A DNA stretch of 64,000 nucleotides from Enterobacter asburiae (lineage in GTDB: Bacteria; Pseudomonadota; Gammaproteobacteria; Enterobacterales; Enterobacteriaceae): contig NZ_CP102247.1 in NCBI RefSeq assembly GCF_024599655.1, positions 4,650,001-4,714,000 of the forward strand. The letters run 5' to 3'. The notes under the pieces are model-generated. The model saw nothing but the letters and a program-made list of their open reading frames with translations. It searched no databases and had not been told where the DNA came from. Shown here in pieces: positions 1 through 11,198 of the stretch (positions within the stretch are counted from its first letter, which is position 1; each line of letters starts with the position of its first letter). The position numbers were made by a program, and so were the translations under genes.

Positions 1-3104
<3,104 letters not shown>

Positions 3105-3180
3105 GGATTTGCTCCCGTCGGAGTTAGCACAATCTGGTGCCGGGGGTTAACCCGGCACCAGTGACCTGTTTGAGCGAGAA

Positions 3181-6100
3181 TTACTCGTCTTCCAGTTCGA
3201 TGTTGATACCCAGCGAACGAATCTCTTTCAACAGTACGTTGAAGGATTCTGGCATGCCCGGTTCCATCTGATGGTTGCCGTCCACGATGTTTTTATACAT
3301 CTTGGTACGACCGTTCACGTCATCAGACTTAACGGTGAGCATTTCCTGCAGGGTGTATGCCGCGCCGTATGCTTCCAGCGCCCACACTTCCATCTCCCCG
3401 AAGCGCTGACCACCGAACTGTGCCTTACCACCCAGCGGCTGCTGAGTAACCAGGCTGTAAGAACCGGTAGAACGAGCGTGCATCTTGTCGTCGACCAGGT
3501 GGTTCAGTTTCAGCATGTACATGTAACCTACGGTTACCGGACGCTCGAACTGTTCACCGGTACGGCCGTCAAACAGCGTAATCTGACCAGACGTTGGCAG
3601 ACCACCCAGTTGCAGCAGCTCTTTAATTTCAGCTTCTTTCGCACCATCGAAGACCGGTGTTGCGATTGGCATACCTTTTTTCAGGTTCTCAGCCAGACGC
3701 AGCACTTCTTCATCGCTGAAGGTATTCAGGTCGACTTTCTGACGCACGTCGGTACCCAGATCGTAGGCACGCTGGATGAATTCGCGCAGTTTCGCGACTT
3801 CTTCCTGCTGCTTCAGCATGGCGTTAATCTTGTCGCCGATACCTTTCGCAGCCATACCCAGGTGAGTTTCCAGGATCTGACCGATGTTCATACGAGACGG
3901 TACGCCCAGCGGGTTCAGTACGATATCTACCGGCGTACCGTTAGCATCGTGCGGCATATCTTCGATCGGGTTGATCTTAGAGATAACACCCTTGTTACCG
4001 TGACGACCTGCCATCTTATCACCAGGCTGGATCTGACGTTTAACGGCCAGATACACCTTAACAATCTTCAGCACGCCTGGTGCCAGATCGTCGCCCTGAG
4101 TGATTTTGCGGCGTTTCGCTTCGAGTTTTTTCTCGAACTCGTGTTTCAGTTCGTCATACTGCTCAGCCAGCTGTTCCAGCTGATTTTGTTTCTCTTCGTC
4201 GGTCAGGCCCAGTTCCAGCCAGCGATCGCGTGGCAGTTTGTCGAGCTTCTCAGCTTCAACGCCACCGGCAACCAGCACCGCATAGATACGGCTGAACAGA
4301 CCCGCTTCGAGGATCTGCAGTTCTTCAGACAGGTCTTTCTTAGCCTGTTTGAGCTGCATCTCTTCGATTTCCAGCGCACGCTTATCTTTCTCAACGCCGT
4401 CACGGGTGAAGACCTGAACATCGATAACCGTACCGGAAACACCGTTTGGTACGCGCAGAGAAGAGTCTTTAACGTCAGACGCTTTCTCACCGAAGATTGC
4501 ACGCAGCAGTTTCTCTTCTGGCGTCAGCTGGGTTTCACCTTTAGGCGTAACCTTACCAACCAGAATGTCGCCGCCGGTCACTTCCGCACCGATGTAAACG
4601 ATACCGGATTCATCCAGTTTGGAGAGCGCAGCTTCACCCACGTTAGGGATGTCAGCGGTGATCTCTTCTGGCCCCAGCTTGGTGTCACGAGACACACATG
4701 CCAGTTCCTGAATGTGGATGGTGGTGAAACGATCTTCCTGAACCACACGCTCGGAGACGAGGATGGAGTCTTCGAAGTTGTAACCGTTCCACGGCATGAA
4801 CGCTACGCGCATGTTCTGACCGAGCGCCAGTTCACCGAGGTCGGTGGACGGACCGTCTGCCAGCACGTCGCCGCGCTCAACTGGCTCACCCAGAGATACG
4901 CAAGGCATCTGGTTGATACAGGTGTTCTGGTTAGAACGGGTGTATTTGGTCAGGTTATAAATGTCGATACCTGCTTCGCCCGGATACATCTCGTCTTCGT
5001 TAACTTTGATAACGATACGGGATGCATCGACGTACTGAACAGTACCGCCACGTTTAGCAACCGCAGTAACACCGGAGTCAACGGCAACAGCACGTTCCAT
5101 ACCGGTACCAACCAGCGGCTTATCAGCGCGCAGAGTTGGAACGGCCTGACGTTGCATGTTCGCACCCATCAATGCACGGTTGGCGTCATCGTGTTCCAGG
5201 AACGGGATCAGGGACGCACCGACGGATACCACCTGCTGGGTGGATACGTCCATGTAGTCAACCTGGTCGCGGCTGAACAGGCTTGATTCGCCTTTGCTAC
5301 GGCAGGTAACCAGATCTTCTACAAAGTGGCCTTCGTCATCCAGGTTGGAGTTCGCCTGAGCGATAACGTAGTTGCCTTCTTCAATAGCAGACAGGTAATG
5401 AATTTCGTCGGTTACAACACCGTCAGTCACTTTACGGTACGGGGTCTCGAGGAAACCGTATTCGTTAGTCTGTGCGTACACGGACAGGGAGTTGATCAGA
5501 CCGATGTTTGGACCTTCAGGCGTTTCGATTGGACATACGCGACCATAGTGCGTCGGGTGTACGTCTCGAACTTCAAAGCCTGCACGTTCACGGGTCAGAC
5601 CGCCTGGGCCGAGTGCAGAGATACGACGTTTGTGCGTAATCTCAGACAGCGGGTTGTTCTGGTCCATGAACTGAGACAGCTGGCTTGAACCGAAGAACTC
5701 TTTCACTGCTGCAGAAATCGGCTTGGCGTTGATCATATCCTGAGGCATCAGGGTATCCAGATCGCCCAGAGACAGACGCTCTTTCACCGCACGCTCTACA
5801 CGTACCAGGCCAACGCGGAACTGGTTTTCCGCCATTTCGCCTACGGAACGGATACGACGGTTGCCGAGGTGGTCGATATCGTCCACTTCGCCTTTACCGT
5901 TACGGATATCGATGAGCTTCTTCATCACTTCAATGATGTCGTCTTTGCTCAGGATACCGGAACCTTCGATTTCGTCGCGCAGCAGAGAACGGTTGAACTT
6001 CATACGACCAACCGCGGACAGATCATAGCGGTCTTCGGAGAAGAACAGGTTCTCGAACAGGCTTTCCGCCGCTTCGCGAGTTGGTGGCTCACCAGGACGC

Positions 6101-7209
6101 ATCATGCGGTAGATTTCTACCAGCGCGCTCAGACGATCGGTGGTTGGGTCGACGCGAATAGTCTCAGAGATATACGCGCCGTGGTCCAGATCGTTGGTGA
6201 ACAGCGTTTCGATACGTTTGTGGCCAGACTGGCTCAGCTTAGCCAGCAGATCCAGGCTCAGCTCCATGTTCGCTGGGCAGATCAGCTCACCCGTTGATTC
6301 ATCAACGTAATCTTTCGCGGCTACTTTTCCTGCAATGTACTCAACCGGAACTTCGATGAGTTTGATATCATCTTTTTCCAGCTGGCGGATGTGGCGCGCG
6401 GTGATACGGCGACCTTTTTCCACATACACTTTGCCGTCGGCTTCGATGTCGAACGACGCGGTCTCACCACGCAGACGTTCCGGCACCAGCTCCATCTGCA
6501 GCTTGTTGTCGCGGATTTCAAAGATCACTTTCTCAAAGAACAGGTCCAGGATCTGTTCAGTGGTGTATTGCAGCGCACGCAGAATGATGGTTGCAGGCAG
6601 CTTACGACGACGGTCGATACGGACAAACAGGTTGTCTTTCGGATCGAACTCGAAGTCCAGCCATGAACCACGGTAAGGAATGATGCGTGCGTTATACAGT
6701 ACTTTACCGGAAGAGTGTGTTTTACCTTTATCGCTGTCGAAGAAGACGCCCGGGCTACGATGCAGCTGGGAAACGATAACACGCTCAGTACCGTTGATAA
6801 CGAAAGTACCGTTGTCTGTCATGAGTGGAATTTCACCCATGTAGACTTCTTGTTCTTTAATGTCTTTTACGGTGCCTTCCGGCGCTTCGCGCTCGTAGAT
6901 CACCAGACGCAGTTTTACGCGCAGCGGTGCGGAATAGGTCACGCCACGGATCTGACATTCCTGAACGTCAAACACCGGTTCGCCAAGGCGGTAGCTGACG
7001 TACTGCAGCTCGGAGTTACCGCTGTAGCTCTGAATCGGGAACACGGAGCGGAAGGCTGCTTCCAGACCGTACTGCCCTTCAGGATCTTGCTCGATAAACT
7101 TCTGGAACGAGTCAAGCTGGATAGAAAGGAGATATGGAATGTCCAGAACTTGTGGACGTTTACCAAAATCCTTACGAATACGTTTTTTCTCGGTATAGGA
7201 GTAAACCAT
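3181..7209 (-). CDS. rpoB: RNA polymerase beta subunit
   Basis: Second large catalytic subunit of RNA polymerase and the target of rifampicin. The ATG at 7209 (MVYSYTEKKR) gives 1342 residues, exactly the E. coli length; an upstream in-frame start at 7242 would add 11 unlike residues and is not used. The rifampicin-determining segment reads SQLSQFMDQNNPLSEITHKR followed by RISAL. The residues usually altered in resistance (D516, H526 and S531 in E. coli numbering) are therefore wild type. The gene lies 319 bases after rplL, separated by an attenuator hairpin, and 76 bases before rpoC. In E. coli, expression depends on read-through from the rplJL promoter plus RNase III processing of the leader. 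Confidence 0.99.
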   Translation of the reverse strand: MVYSYTEKKRIRKDFGKRPQVLDIPYLLSIQLDSFQKFIEQDPEGQYGLEAAFRSVFPIQSYSGNSELQYVSYRLGEPVFDVQECQIRGVTYSAPLRVKLRLVIYEREAPEGTVKDIKEQEVYMGEIPLMTDNGTFVINGTERVIVSQLHRSPGVFFDSDKGKTHSSGKVLYNARIIPYRGSWLDFEFDPKDNLFVRIDRRRKLPATIILRALQYTTEQILDLFFEKVIFEIRDNKLQMELVPERLRGETASFDIEADGKVYVEKGRRITARHIRQLEKDDIKLIEVPVEYIAGKVAAKDYVDESTGELICPANMELSLDLLAKLSQSGHKRIETLFTNDLDHGAYISETIRVDPTTDRLSALVEIYRMMRPGEPPTREAAESLFENLFFSEDRYDLSAVGRMKFNRSLLRDEIEGSGILSKDDIIEVMKKLIDIRNGKGEVDDIDHLGNRRIRSVGEMAENQFRVGLVRVERAVKERLSLGDLDTLMPQDMINAKPISAAVKEFFGSSQLSQFMDQNNPLSEITHKRRISALGPGGLTRERAGFEVRDVHPTHYGRVCPIETPEGPNIGLINSLSVYAQTNEYGFLETPYRKVTDGVVTDEIHYLSAIEEGNYVIAQANSNLDDEGHFVEDLVTCRSKGESSLFSRDQVDYMDVSTQQVVSVGASLIPFLEHDDANRALMGANMQRQAVPTLRADKPLVGTGMERAVAVDSGVTAVAKRGGTVQYVDASRIVIKVNEDEMYPGEAGIDIYNLTKYTRSNQNTCINQMPCVSLGEPVERGDVLADGPSTDLGELALGQNMRVAFMPWNGYNFEDSILVSERVVQEDRFTTIHIQELACVSRDTKLGPEEITADIPNVGEAALSKLDESGIVYIGAEVTGGDILVGKVTPKGETQLTPEEKLLRAIFGEKASDVKDSSLRVPNGVSGTVIDVQVFTRDGVEKDKRALEIEEMQLKQAKKDLSEELQILEAGLFSRIYAVLVAGGVEAEKLDKLPRDRWLELGLTDEEKQNQLEQLAEQYDELKHEFEKKLEAKRRKITQGDDLAPGVLKIVKVYLAVKRQIQPGDKMAGRHGNKGVISKINPIEDMPHDANGTPVDIVLNPLGVPSRMNIGQILETHLGMAAKGIGDKINAMLKQQEEVAKLREFIQRAYDLGTDVRQKVDLNTFSDEEVLRLAENLKKGMPIATPVFDGAKEAEIKELLQLGGLPTSGQITLFDGRTGEQFERPVTVGYMYMLKLNHLVDDKMHARSTGSYSLVTQQPLGGKAQFGGQRFGEMEVWALEAYGAAYTLQEMLTVKSDDVNGRTKMYKNIVDGNHQMEPGMPESFNVLLKEIRSLGINIELEDE

Positions 7210-7528
7210 AGGGTTCCTCAGCTCGCTGACAAGTCGACCCATCTGTCCGACGAAGGGACAGTTTGTGCAACACCATTTTGTGGACCGGAAAATTGAATAC
7301 TTTCCGCAATACCTGTTGCTATCACGCTTAAATCATTTCGTCGCGATTTACACAGAGCGAGCACCCTGTCGCAATATATTAAGTCGTCGATAGAAACATG
7401 CATTGTCAGGACAATCAGCAGTCAAACAGTGTGAAATGCTACTGATGCCTTACAGCGCAAAAAGGCTGGTGACTAAAAAGTCACCAGCCATCAGCCTAAT
7501 GACTTAGGCTGCAACCAGAAAAGTTGGC
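7210..7528 (-). promoter_or_regulatory. rplL-rpoB intergenic leader
   Basis: This 319-base gap between the rplL stop and the rpoB start contains no credible gene. Its rplL-proximal end holds the attenuator hairpin listed separately. The rest is rich in short inverted repeats and corresponds to the E. coli region processed by RNase III, but I could not place a cleavage stem with confidence. Confidence 0.7.
7459..7489 (-). terminator. Attenuator (partial terminator) between rplL and rpoB
   Basis: On the minus strand an 11-base-pair stem (GGCTGGTGACT pairing with AGTCACCAGCC) is followed by five T residues. It lies just after rplL. In E. coli the matching structure stops most transcripts and lets a minority continue into rpoBC, which sets the ratio of ribosomal protein to polymerase. 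Confidence 0.9.
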
Positions 7529-7894
7529 TTATTTAACTTCAACTTCAGCGCCAGCTTCTTCCAGAGATTTTTTCAGTGCTTCTGCGTCGTCTTTGCTCAC
7601 GCCTTCTTTCAGCGCAGCTGGAGCAGATTCTACCAGGTCTTTAGCTTCTTTCAGACCCAGGCCAGTTGCGCCACGTACTGCTTTGATAACAGCAACTTTG
7701 TTAGCGCCAGCAGCTTTCAGAATTACGTCGAATTCAGTTTTTTCTTCAGCAGCTTCAGCCGGGCCCGCAGCTACAGCTACAGCAGCAGCAGCAGAAACAC
7801 CGAATTTTTCTTCCATTGCAGAAATCAGTTCTACAACGTCCATTACGGACATAGCTGCAACTGCTTCAATGATTTGATCTTTAGTGATAGACAT
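7529..7894 (-). CDS. rplL: Ribosomal protein bL12 (L7/L12)
   Basis: Stalk protein of the large ribosomal subunit, present in several copies and bound through L10; it recruits translation factors such as EF-Tu and EF-G. The 121-residue product has the expected layout: a helical N-terminal dimerisation part (about 1-33), an alanine-rich flexible hinge (about 36-52) and a compact C-terminal factor-binding domain with GLGLKEAKDLVE. It lies 66 bases after rplJ in the same transcript and before the rpoB attenuator. The length and sequence match the E. coli protein almost throughout. Confidence 0.99.
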   Translation of the reverse strand: MSITKDQIIEAVAAMSVMDVVELISAMEEKFGVSAAAAVAVAAGPAEAAEEKTEFDVILKAAGANKVAVIKAVRGATGLGLKEAKDLVESAPAALKEGVSKDDAEALKKSLEEAGAEVEVK

Positions 7895-7960
7895 TTAAAT
7901 TGTTCCTGAAAATCAGAATAAGTTTATACGTAAGCGAATGCTTTATAAAGATAACTGCGA

Positions 7961-8458
7961 TTAAGCAGCTTCTTTCGCATCGCGAACAGCAGCCAGAGTG
8001 CGAACCAGTTTGCCAGCCGAAGCTTCTTTCATGGTTGCCATCAGGCGTGCAATTGCTTCTTCGTAGGTCGGCAGGGTTGCCAGGCGATCGATTTGCGATG
8101 CCGGGATCAACTCACCTTCAAAGGCTGCAGCTTTGACCTCAAATTTTGCATTCGCTTTCGCGAACTCTTTGAACAGACGAGCAGCAGCGCCCGGGTGTTC
8201 CATAGAGTATGCAATCAGGGTCGGACCAACAAACGTGTCTTTCAGGCACTCGAACTGAGTACCTTCAACTACGCGACGCAGCAGGGTGTTACGAACAACA
8301 CGCATGTATACGCCAGCTTCACGACCTGCTTTACGCAGTTCAGTCATTTTGTCTACAGTAACGCCACGGGAATCCGCAACTACTGCAGACAGCGCGCCTT
8401 TGGCTACTTCGCTGACTTCAGCAACAATCGCTTGTTTGTCTTGAAGATTTAAAGCCAT
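7961..8458 (-). CDS. rplJ: Ribosomal protein uL10
   Basis: Base of the ribosomal stalk; it binds 23S rRNA and anchors the L7/L12 dimers. The ATG at 8458 ([10 protein letters not shown]) gives the standard 165 residues and is preceded by a GGAG ribosome-binding site. An upstream in-frame start at 8491 would add 11 unrelated residues inside the leader and is rejected. The family's translational feedback target, the L10 leader, lies directly upstream, followed further up by a strong sigma-70 promoter, so control is expected to follow the E. coli rplJL model. Confidence 0.98.
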
Positions 8459-8559
8459 TAGCTTTGCTCCTGGATGTTTGCCGGAACTCATGTTCCGGAA
8501 CTCACTTCACTCTTCCCAACGGAAAGAGCGTCTTAATACGGTGAGCAGAAACAAGCCAG

Positions 8560-8665
8560 AGTATCCAAAAATAATCTTAGCGTTCTGTCACCGTCTACGC
8601 AGGGGATTAAGTCTCTTACGAAACACCTGCGGTCTTCGACGGAGGCCTGGATTAGGCCAGGCTCC
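8560..8665 (-). promoter_or_regulatory. L10 leader (autoregulatory mRNA element)
   Basis: The rplJ 5' leader contains a long stem (GGAGCCTGG with CCAGGCCTCC, 8641-8665) and, further on, the purine-rich internal-loop region seen in E. coli, where the L10-L7/L12 complex binds and blocks its own translation. The leader begins at the promoter at 8717-8745 and runs to the rplJ start at 8458. The identification rests on recalled similarity to the E. coli leader. The exact borders are approximate. Confidence 0.8.
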
Positions 8666-8716
8666 AACGAACAAATCTTTTAGCCGCTAACTTTCGTTAG
8701 CAAACGTGGGGGTAAG

Positions 8717-8745
8717 ATTGTAGACAAAATCACCGCCCACGTAAA
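8717..8745 (-). promoter_or_regulatory. rplJ sigma-70 promoter
   Basis: On the minus strand a -35 box TTTACG (8740-8745), a 17-base spacer and a -10 box TACAAT (8717-8722) lie just after the rplA stop codon. This is the position of the main rplJL-rpoBC promoter in E. coli. Confidence 0.88.
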
Positions 8746-8749
8746 GGCA

Positions 8750-9454
8750 TTAGTTTGCAGCAGCGCTCAGGCCAGCCTGGTCAACTGCAACACCTGCACC
8801 CATGGTGGTGGAGATGCTAACTTTCTTGATGTACACGCCTTTCGCCTGAGTTGGTTTTGCTTTTTTCAGCGCAACCAGCAGAGCTTCCAGGTTTTCTTTC
8901 AGTTTGTCAGCGTCAAAGTCCACTTTACCGATGGTGGTGTGGATGATGCCGTTTTTGTCGTTACGATAACGAACCTGACCTGCTTTAGCGTTCTTAACAG
9001 CTTCAGCAACGTTAGGAGTTACAGTACCAACTTTCGGGTTTGGCATCAGGCCGCGTGGACCCAGAACCTGGCCCAGCTGGCCAACAACGCGCATTGCATC
9101 TGGAGAAGCAATAACAACGTCAAAGTTCATTTCGCCTTTCTTGATCTGATCAGCCAGATCTTCCATACCTACCAGTTCAGCGCCGGCAGCTTTAGCAGCT
9201 TCAGCGTTTGCACCCTGAGCAAATACAGCTACGCGAACGGAACGGCCAGTACCGTGTGGCAGTACAGTTGCGCCACGAACGTTCTGATCGGATTTACGAG
9301 CGTCGATGCCGAGGTTAACGGCAACGTCAACGCTTTCAACGAACTTAGCAGTTGCCAGTTCTTTCAGCAGAGCGATAGCTTCGTTGATGTCGTACTGTTT
9401 GGTCGCATCAACTTTGTCACGGATCACGGACATGCGCTTGGTCAGTTTAGCCAT
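8750..9454 (-). CDS. rplA: Ribosomal protein uL1
   Basis: Large-subunit protein of the mobile L1 stalk near the E site. In E. coli it also represses translation of its own rplKA mRNA. The 234-residue product equals the family length and begins MAKLTKRMSV. The MPNPKVGTVT segment typical of the family is present. It follows rplK after 3 bases, which suggests translational coupling. Its stop codon overlaps the upstream edge of the rplJ promoter region, as in the related E. coli cluster. Confidence 0.98.
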   Translation of the reverse strand: MAKLTKRMSVIRDKVDATKQYDINEAIALLKELATAKFVESVDVAVNLGIDARKSDQNVRGATVLPHGTGRSVRVAVFAQGANAEAAKAAGAELVGMEDLADQIKKGEMNFDVVIASPDAMRVVGQLGQVLGPRGLMPNPKVGTVTPNVAEAVKNAKAGQVRYRNDKNGIIHTTIGKVDFDADKLKENLEALLVALKKAKPTQAKGVYIKKVSISTTMGAGVAVDQAGLSAAAN

Positions 9455-9457
9455 TTC

Positions 9458-9886
9458 TTAGTCCTCCACTACCAGGCCCATGGAACGTGCAGTACCTTCG
9501 ATTGAGCGAGTCATCGCTTCAATGTCGGCACCAGTCATGTCGGCAGCTTTGGTCTGCGCGATTTCCTGCAGTTGAGCGCGGGAAATTTTACCCACTTTGT
9601 CTTTGTTCGGTTTACCGGAACCAGACTTGATACCAGCCGCTTTCTTCAGCAGAACTGCTGCTGGAGGGGTTTTGGTAACGAAAGTGAAAGAACGGTCAGC
9701 GTAAACAGTGATTACGACTGGGATTGGCAGACCTTTTTCCAGGGATTCGGTTTTGGCGTTGAACGCTTTACAGAATTCCATGATGTTCACACCCTGCTGA
9801 CCCAGAGCTGGACCAACTGGTGGACTTGGGTTCGCCATACCAGCTGCAACCTGCAGCTTGACGTAGGCTTGTACTTTCTTAGCCAT
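9458..9886 (-). CDS. rplK: Ribosomal protein uL11
   Basis: Large-subunit protein of the GTPase-associated centre; it binds 23S rRNA and is needed for RelA-dependent sensing of uncharged tRNA. The product has 142 residues and includes the proline-rich NPSPPVGPALGQQGVNI segment of the N-terminal domain and the glycine/lysine segment GSGKPNKDKVG before the RNA-binding C-terminal domain. An AGAGGA ribosome-binding site precedes the ATG. First gene of the rplKA unit, with its own promoter upstream. Confidence 0.98.
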   Translation of the reverse strand: MAKKVQAYVKLQVAAGMANPSPPVGPALGQQGVNIMEFCKAFNAKTESLEKGLPIPVVITVYADRSFTFVTKTPPAAVLLKKAAGIKSGSGKPNKDKVGKISRAQLQEIAQTKAADMTGADIEAMTRSIEGTARSMGLVVED

Positions 9887-9977
9887 TCTAAAATCCTCTG
9901 ATTGGGTAATAGCGCCTCAGGGAGGCTCCCCGTGAATAAAATTCGTTTTACGGGCCGGGGCCCATAAAAACAAAAGG
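9887..9977 (-). promoter_or_regulatory. rplK leader with probable L1-binding hairpin
   Basis: The roughly 90-base 5' leader of rplK contains a hairpin in which GCCTC pairs with GAGGC beside a GGGGAGCC segment. In E. coli, L1 recognises such a site in this leader to repress rplKA translation. The assignment here is by position and motif only. Confidence 0.5.
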
Positions 9978-10004
9978 CGCGAAATTGTATTCCAATCTCG
10001 CGCC
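9965..10004 (-). terminator. secE-nusG terminator overlapping the rplK promoter
   Basis: On the minus strand the stem GGCGCGA with TCGCGCC, extended inside by ATTG with CAAT, is followed by a T-rich tract. It lies 38 bases after the nusG stop. The rplK -10 box sits inside this hairpin (see the rplK promoter entry). Confidence 0.85.
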
Positions 10005-10012
10005 CTGTGCAA
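9984..10012 (-). promoter_or_regulatory. rplK sigma-70 promoter
   Basis: On the minus strand -35 TTGCAC (10007-10012), a 17-base spacer and -10 TACAAT (9984-9989). The spacer and -10 box form part of the stem-loop that ends the nusG transcript. Confidence 0.88.
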
Positions 10013-10042
10013 CGATTAAATCGCCGCTTTTTTGATCGCTGC

Positions 10043-10588
10043 TTAGGCTTTTTCGACCTGCGCAAAGTCCAGTTCTACCGGGGTCGCACGACCGAAGATA
10101 GAAACAGAAACTTTCAGGCGGGACTTCTCGTAGTCCACTTCTTCAACGACGCCGTTAAAGTCAGCAAACGGACCGTCGCTAACACGAACCATTTCACCCG
10201 GTTCAAACAGCGTTTTAGGACGCGGCTTATCACCCACCTGCTGCAGGCGGTTCATAATCGCATCAACTTCTTTGTCGCTGATTGGCGCCGGACGGTCAGA
10301 CGTGCCGCCGATAAAGCCCATCACGCGCGGTACGCTGCGCACCAGGTGCCAGCTCGCGTCGTTCATCACCATCTGAACCAGCACGTAACCCGGGAAGAAT
10401 TTACGCTCGCTTTTGCGACGTTGGCCGCCACGGATCTCAACCACTTCTTCGGTCGGAACCATAACTTCACCAAACAACTCTTCCATGTTGTGTAATTTGA
10501 TATGCTCACGCAGCGACGTTGCTACGCGGCCTTCAAAACCGGAAAACGCCTGAACGACGTACCAACGCTTTTTAGGGGCTTCAGACAT
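10043..10588 (-). CDS. nusG: Transcription elongation/antitermination factor NusG
   Basis: Binds RNA polymerase across the clamp, increases elongation rate, supports Rho termination and links polymerase to the ribosome through S10. The 181 residues show the N-terminal NGN domain (about 1-120, with RWYVVQAFSGFE and PGYVLVQM) and the C-terminal KOW domain (DGPFADFNGVVEEVD). It starts one base after the secE stop, so the two are translationally coupled. A terminator follows at 9965-10004. Confidence 0.99.
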   Translation of the reverse strand: MSEAPKKRWYVVQAFSGFEGRVATSLREHIKLHNMEELFGEVMVPTEEVVEIRGGQRRKSERKFFPGYVLVQMVMNDASWHLVRSVPRVMGFIGGTSDRPAPISDKEVDAIMNRLQQVGDKPRPKTLFEPGEMVRVSDGPFADFNGVVEEVDYEKSRLKVSVSIFGRATPVELDFAQVEKA

Positions 10589-10589
10589 C

Positions 10590-10973
10590 TTAGAACCTCA
10601 GGCCAGTAATAAAGGAAACCAGGCGAACCAGAATACCATCCAGTCCCCACAGGATCAGTGACATTACAGCGGTAACCGCCGCTACGATCAGCGTGGTGTG
10701 CAATGTTTCCTGGCGAGTCGGCCAAATGACCTTGCGGACTTCGGTACGCGCTTCACGTGCAAAAGCAACGGTTGCTTTACCTTTAGTCGTCAACAGCGCG
10801 ACACCGCCCGCTGCAGCAATCAGAATCACCACTGCCAGCGCGCGGAGCGGCAGCATCATGTCACGATAAAGATAGTTGCCAACGATTGCCACAATCAGCA
10901 GCACGGCAACAGCGACCCACTTCATCGCTTCCAGGCCGCGCCCGCTCCCTTGAGCTTCGGTATTCGCACTCAT
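10590..10973 (-). CDS. secE: Preprotein translocase subunit SecE
   Basis: Small essential membrane subunit of the SecYEG channel. The product has 127 residues, as in E. coli, with three predicted membrane segments (about 17-36, 43-63 and 93-115) and the conserved cytoplasmic segment EVRKVIWPTRQETLHT just before the third. It is first in the secE-nusG pair, with a promoter at 11056-11084. Confidence 0.98.
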   Translation of the reverse strand: MSANTEAQGSGRGLEAMKWVAVAVLLIVAIVGNYLYRDMMLPLRALAVVILIAAAGGVALLTTKGKATVAFAREARTEVRKVIWPTRQETLHTTLIVAAVTAVMSLILWGLDGILVRLVSFITGLRF

Positions 10974-11055
10974 AAACCAACCTGTCAGAAGAATTCTACA
11001 AATAATTTCACCCCGCGATTGCGAGGCGAGCCAAATCGAAATAATCCCTTTATGG

Positions 11056-11084
11056 ATTATACGCTCTCTGCAGAGCCTGTCTCA
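11056..11084 (-). promoter_or_regulatory. Probable secE-nusG promoter
   Basis: On the minus strand a consensus -10 TATAAT (11056-11061) has a weak -35 TGAGAC (11079-11084) at 17 bases. It lies about 80 bases before the secE start, and no other good -10 box is in the gap. Confidence 0.6.
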
Positions 11085-11141
11085 GCAATGATTATGACAA
11101 AAATAATCACTGATGAGCCAGGTTCTGATGTGAAAGCGTGC

Positions 11142-11168
11142 AAAAAGGGCATCAAATGATGCCCTTTT
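11142..11168 (-). terminator. tufB terminator
   Basis: The stem GGGCATCA with TGATGCCC is followed by T residues on the minus strand, 31 bases after the tufB stop. A run of T on the opposite side makes it potentially bidirectional. Confidence 0.85.
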
Positions 11169-11198
11169 CATGCGCATTGCGTCAAATGTTATCAGCGA

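Noticed and set aside
3271..5286. 671-codon open frame on the plus strand opposite rpoB
   Set aside because: It is antisense to a conserved essential gene, its residues mirror rpoB codon usage, and it resembles no protein family. Long antisense frames are common opposite highly expressed genes.
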